A DNA stretch of 8,262 bases from Bifidobacteriaceae bacterium (GTDB taxonomy: Bacteria; Actinomycetota; Actinomycetes; Actinomycetales; WQXJ01), in assembly GCA_031276585.1 (NCBI GenBank), contig JAISMT010000032.1:1-8262 (forward strand), read 5' to 3'. The first letter of the stretch is position 1; every line of letters begins with the position of its first letter. Positions 6,086 through 8,262 of this stretch are shown piece after piece. The notes under the pieces are model-generated. The model did no database searches and was not told the DNA's origin. It worked only from the letters and a program-made list of their open reading frames with translations. The position numbers were made by a program, and so were the translations under genes.

Positions 6086-6616
6086 CTATTTGACTTGGTA
6101 AATGGGGACTATTACGGCTCGGGCCAGAGTATGGAACAAGGCGTTGAAGGCCACCGCAGTGGAGGAGGTCTGAGGGTCTACCGGCAAGATAGGTACATCC
6201 AAAGCATGTACCGCAAAAAAATAACGGTGCGGAAAATCTCCGGCCGGAGGCGCCGCACCGGTGTAACCCAAAGTAGAACCATCATTCAAAACCTGGAAAG
6301 CCGGAGCCGGGAACACCGCCTCGGCGTTACCCGCCCCCCGATCCAATTGAGTGATGGTTGCGGGTAGGTTCACCAATGTCCAGTGCCAAAACCCGGCTGG
6401 TGTGGGTGCATCCGGGTCAAAACAGTTGATCAGAAAACTTTGGGTCTGGTCTGGGAAGCCACTCCACGCCAAATGGGGTGAAAGGTTAGCTCCCGCTTGA
6501 GCGTGGGTAAGGGCTAACGGTTGGTCAGAAGCAACATCTTGGCTGGTGAGTTGGAATGGTGGTACTTGGGGGAGTAGCGAATAGGGGTCCGGTGGTTGGG
6601 GACGTGTCAGATCCAT
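6086..6616 (-). CDS. YbhB/YbcL-type PEBP (Raf kinase inhibitor-like) protein
   Basis: This 176-residue protein has the phosphatidylethanolamine-binding-protein fold. The conserved pocket is present: DPDAP at 67-71, the GFWHW segment with His78, and PHRYFF with His130-Arg131-Tyr132. It also has the usual WSGFPDQTQSF entry strand (about 51-61) and an ALDVPILP stretch at 138-145. Bacterial members (E. coli YbhB/YbcL, M. tuberculosis Rv2140c) bind small anionic ligands; their physiological role is poorly defined. I see no signal peptide; the N-terminus is polar and proline-rich, so it is probably cytoplasmic. No ribosome-binding site of normal spacing precedes ATG 6616, but a -10 hexamer 6 nt upstream suggests leaderless expression. 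The gene is monocistronic, converging on the methyltransferase gene and diverging from imuA'. Confidence 0.92.
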   Translation of the reverse strand: MDLTRPQPPDPYSLLPQVPPFQLTSQDVASDQPLALTHAQAGANLSPHLAWSGFPDQTQSFLINCFDPDAPTPAGFWHWTLVNLPATITQLDRGAGNAEAVFPAPAFQVLNDGSTLGYTGAAPPAGDFPHRYFFAVHALDVPILPVDPQTSSTAVAFNALFHTLARAVIVPIYQVK

Positions 6617-6628
6617 AACCTGAGTTTA
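6617..6628 (-). promoter_or_regulatory. Probable leaderless promoter of the PEBP gene
   Basis: On the minus strand TAAACT (6628-6623) is followed by 6 nt and then ATG 6616. This is the same TANNNT-N6-start geometry as ahead of the methyltransferase gene. An AGG in the 6-nt gap is only 2 nt from the ATG, too close for a Shine-Dalgarno. No -35 consensus stands out. Confidence 0.5.
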
Positions 6629-6718
6629 CGCGCCACACCGGGGTGAAGGGGGCGGCGTTGGTGTGGTTTGCGCGGTGTTTAACGCGCCCAATTGCTCTAC
6701 TCGAGGCGGAACCGTGAA

Positions 6719-6748
6719 TTGACACAGGTGTACGAATAGTAGTTAACT
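6719..6748 (+). promoter_or_regulatory. Promoter of the imuA'-imuB operon
   Basis: A perfect TTGACA at 6719-6724 is followed after 18 nt by TTAACT (6743-6748), a fair -10. Transcription would start near 6755, at the left edge of the LexA-like box, so repressor binding would cover the start site. It is the only consensus -35 hexamer noticed in this window. Confidence 0.55.
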
Positions 6749-6754
6749 AGAGAT

Positions 6755-6770
6755 TCGAACGAGCGTATTT
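6755..6770. promoter_or_regulatory. LexA (SOS) box ahead of imuA'
   Basis: The actinobacterial/Gram-positive SOS box is TCGAAC-RNNY-GTTCGA. Here the left half TCGAAC (6755-6760), the R..Y spacer GAGC (6761-6764) and GT (6765-6766) all match, while the last four bases diverge (ATTT for TCGA). Its position over the predicted start site, ahead of an imuA'-imuB pair that is LexA-controlled in mycobacteria, supports the call. Confidence 0.6.
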
Positions 6771-6788
6771 TTGAGGGAGGTTAGTAGT

Positions 6789-7466
6789 GTGGTAAGTAGC
6801 CAGGCTTTGCTCCAAGTGCGGCCGCCGGAAACGCCTCCTGTATCCCCGCTGTTAAAGGCCCAACGGGCGCTTCAGCTGGCAGAGGCCAAAACGGGGCTCC
6901 AGGCTAAGCACCTGGACCTCAGCTACCGCTACCCCGCCCGGCAGGAGCTTCACGCCAACCAACTCACGGTCACCCCGGGAGAACTCGCCGCCGTAGTGTC
7001 ACCTCGGCTAGTTCCGGGAACGGTGGCTCAAATCATTGGTTCCAGGGCAGCACTTTGGGCAGTGGCCGCCGCAGTTCAAGGACCGGAAGATTGGTTAGCT
7101 CTAGCAGCCCTACCGGACGCCGGGTTATTAGCAGCCCAGCAGGCGGGATTAGCTCTGAACCGCTCCGTGGTGGTGCCAAATTTAGGTACCCAGTTTCTAT
7201 CAGTGCTGGCGGGGTTGATAGATGCCTACGGTTTGGTAGTAGCTGGGAGTCTGCCGTTGAACGCGGGGGACCGGCGCCGGATTGAAGCTCGGTTGCGTTT
7301 TACCGGCGGACGCTTGATCACCGCTGGTAAATGGCCGGGAGCAGCCGCGTCTGTAGCGATAAAACAAACCCAAAGCGGTGGGTTGGAGCAAAACCAGCCC
7401 TACTCTGGGGAACTGCATTTAGCCTGTCAGGTGGGATTCAAAGGTGGGTTGGGCTCATGGGGTTGA
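6789..7466 (+). CDS. imuA': ImuA'-like mutasome accessory protein
   Basis: This 225-residue protein corresponds to the actinobacterial ImuA' group (Rv3395c in M. tuberculosis), which works with ImuB and the polymerase DnaE2 in damage-induced translesion synthesis. The family is a RecA/SulA-like fold without a working nucleotide site. Here the would-be Walker A region, VPGTVAQIIGSRAALW (75-90), lacks GKT/S. The stretch DWLALAALPDAGLLAAQQAG (101-120), then LNRSVVVPNLG (123-133) and LIDAYGLVVAG, are the recognisable family features. The assignment rests on these plus the adjacent imuB, because the family diverges fast. I start at GTG 6789, 8 nt after a strong GAGGGAGG (6773-6780); a TTG at 6771 would put that site inside the gene. 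The 3' end overlaps imuB by 10 bp. Expression is probably SOS-induced through the upstream LexA-like box. Confidence 0.82.
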   Translation: MVSSQALLQVRPPETPPVSPLLKAQRALQLAEAKTGLQAKHLDLSYRYPARQELHANQLTVTPGELAAVVSPRLVPGTVAQIIGSRAALWAVAAAVQGPEDWLALAALPDAGLLAAQQAGLALNRSVVVPNLGTQFLSVLAGLIDAYGLVVAGSLPLNAGDRRRIEARLRFTGGRLITAGKWPGAAASVAIKQTQSGGLEQNQPYSGELHLACQVGFKGGLGSWG

Positions 7467-8262
7467 AACCCGGCCGGTTGGCGGCCGTGTGGCTACCGGA
7501 CTGGCCCGTAGCGGCCGCCATCCTAACGGGGGTTGTAACAGCAGACCAGCCGGTGATAGTAGCGGACACCCGGCGGGTTAAAGCCGCCAGTCCCGCTGCT
7601 CGGGCGGCCGGGGTACGCAGTGGAATGAAACGGCGGGCCGCTATTGCTTTATGCCCCACCGCTCAGGTGGTACCGGCAGATCCGTTGCGGGACAGCCGGG
7701 CATTCGAAAAGGTGGCGGCATTAGTACATTCCCTGGTTCCGGGGGTAGAACTATTGCGTCCTGGGCTGTTACTTTGCCCCGCTGCGGGAGCCAGCCGCTA
7801 CTACGGCAGTGACGAGGCGCTCGCGGAATACCTCTTGACCCAGGTAGCAGCACAAACCGGAGCTGAAGCCTGGGTGGGCGTAGCTGACGGTTTGTTGGCC
7901 GCTATCTTGGCGGCCCGGGACGGGCAAATAGTGCCCTCAGGAGAATCCAGAAGCTATCTAGCTCCGCGTGCATTACGAGACTTAAAGTTAGCGTTACGTG
8001 GTACCGAATCAGGCGCCAACCTGGATGTGCTATTGGATTTACTAGCCCGTTTGGGGATTAAAACCTTAGGCGATCTAGCAACTCTACCGGCCGCCAACGT
8101 GGCGGAACGGTTGGGTACCTTAGGAATTTGGGTGCAGCGTTTAGCCCGCGCTGAGGGCACCACCACGGGTCCGGGTCACCAACACCAACTGCCGCGTGAG
8201 TTCAAAGTGGTATATGAGGCTGAGGTCCCTATGAGCTGTCTGGAACAAGCTTTACCGCCAAC
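7457..8262 (+). CDS. imuB: ImuB, Y-family polymerase homologue (3' end outside window)
   Basis: The frame is open from ATG 7457 to the right edge: 268 residues of a protein usually about 500 long. ImuB is the hub of the error-prone mutasome; it bridges the beta clamp, ImuA' and DnaE2 and is catalytically dead. The sequence agrees. The strand that carries the DxD acidic pair in active Y-family polymerases reads LAAVWLPDWPVAAA (8-21) with Trp/Pro at those positions. ADTRRVKAASPAARAAGV (36-53), LRDSRAFEKVAALV and VELLRPGLLL are typical ImuB stretches. Helix-hairpin-helix-like LLARLGIKTLGDLATLP lies near 195-211. The beta-clamp motif would be downstream. AAAGGTGG at 7440-7447 sits 9 nt before the ATG, inside the imuA' end, so the two genes are coupled. 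dnaE2 could follow, but is not visible. Confidence 0.92.
   Translation, partial: MGLKPGRLAAVWLPDWPVAAAILTGVVTADQPVIVADTRRVKAASPAARAAGVRSGMKRRAAIALCPTAQVVPADPLRDSRAFEKVAALVHSLVPGVELLRPGLLLCPAAGASRYYGSDEALAEYLLTQVAAQTGAEAWVGVADGLLAAILAARDGQIVPSGESRSYLAPRALRDLKLALRGTESGANLDVLLDLLARLGIKTLGDLATLPAANVAERLGTLGIWVQRLARAEGTTTGPGHQHQLPREFKVVYEAEVPMSCLEQALPP

Noticed and set aside
6771..6788. TTG 6771 as start of ImuA'
   Set aside because: The strong Shine-Dalgarno at 6773-6780 would then be coding; GTG 6789 is 8 nt after it.

Overview
The window looks like core chromosome of an actinobacterium. The DNA is moderately GC-rich, yet TTA codons are used freely in most genes, which argues against a very high-GC lineage such as Streptomyces. 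GTG starts, 4-bp GTGA gene overlaps and TANNNT -10 hexamers placed 6 nt before a start all fit Actinobacteria. So does the gene content: the Nif3 / zinc-ribbon / RNase H-phosphatase order, a polyphosphate glucokinase and an ImuA'-ImuB pair. A moderate-GC member of the order Actinomycetales is my best guess. The genus cannot be fixed from this sequence.

Layout. 1-492: C-terminal part of an ABC transporter ATPase that enters from the left edge. 518-926: wreckage of a DEAD/DEAH helicase gene that stops just before its Walker A motif. 957-3828: a tight plus-strand operon of three overlapping genes, namely a Nif3-type dinuclear metal protein, a coiled-coil C4 zinc-ribbon protein, and an RNase H fused through a long Thr/Pro/Ala linker to a histidine phosphatase. 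3838-4189: RNase P RNA (rnpB), whose -10 box overlaps the operon's last stop codon. A TTCG-capped intrinsic terminator follows it. 4310-5071 (minus): polyphosphate glucokinase, convergent with rnpB and divergent from the next gene. 5149-5964: SpoU/TrmH-family RNA 2'-O-methyltransferase with an apparently leaderless start. 5965-6085: gene-free stretch with a diverged duplication. 6086-6616 (minus): YbhB/PEBP-family protein, also apparently leaderless. 6617-6788: divergent control region with a TTGACA-type promoter and a LexA-like box. 6789-8262: imuA' and the start of imuB, the SOS-inducible translesion mutasome, running off the right edge.

How the genes work together. RNA processing dominates the middle of the window: RNase P RNA matures tRNA 5' ends, RNase H removes RNA from RNA:DNA hybrids, and the SpoU protein methylates rRNA or tRNA. 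The right end is a DNA-damage module. ImuA' and ImuB normally recruit DnaE2 for error-prone bypass, and dnaE2 is not in the window. The rest is housekeeping or transport.

I found no CRISPR array, insertion sequence, phage gene or tRNA, and no clearly undescribed multi-gene system. The observations most worth a second look are the eroded helicase, the rnpB promoter folded into a stop codon, the recurring TANNNT-N6-start geometry, a GGC rather than GGU in the L15 loop of RNase P RNA, the very compact rnpB lacking a P19 stem, the long linker in the RNase H fusion, and the lopsided LexA box ahead of imuA'.
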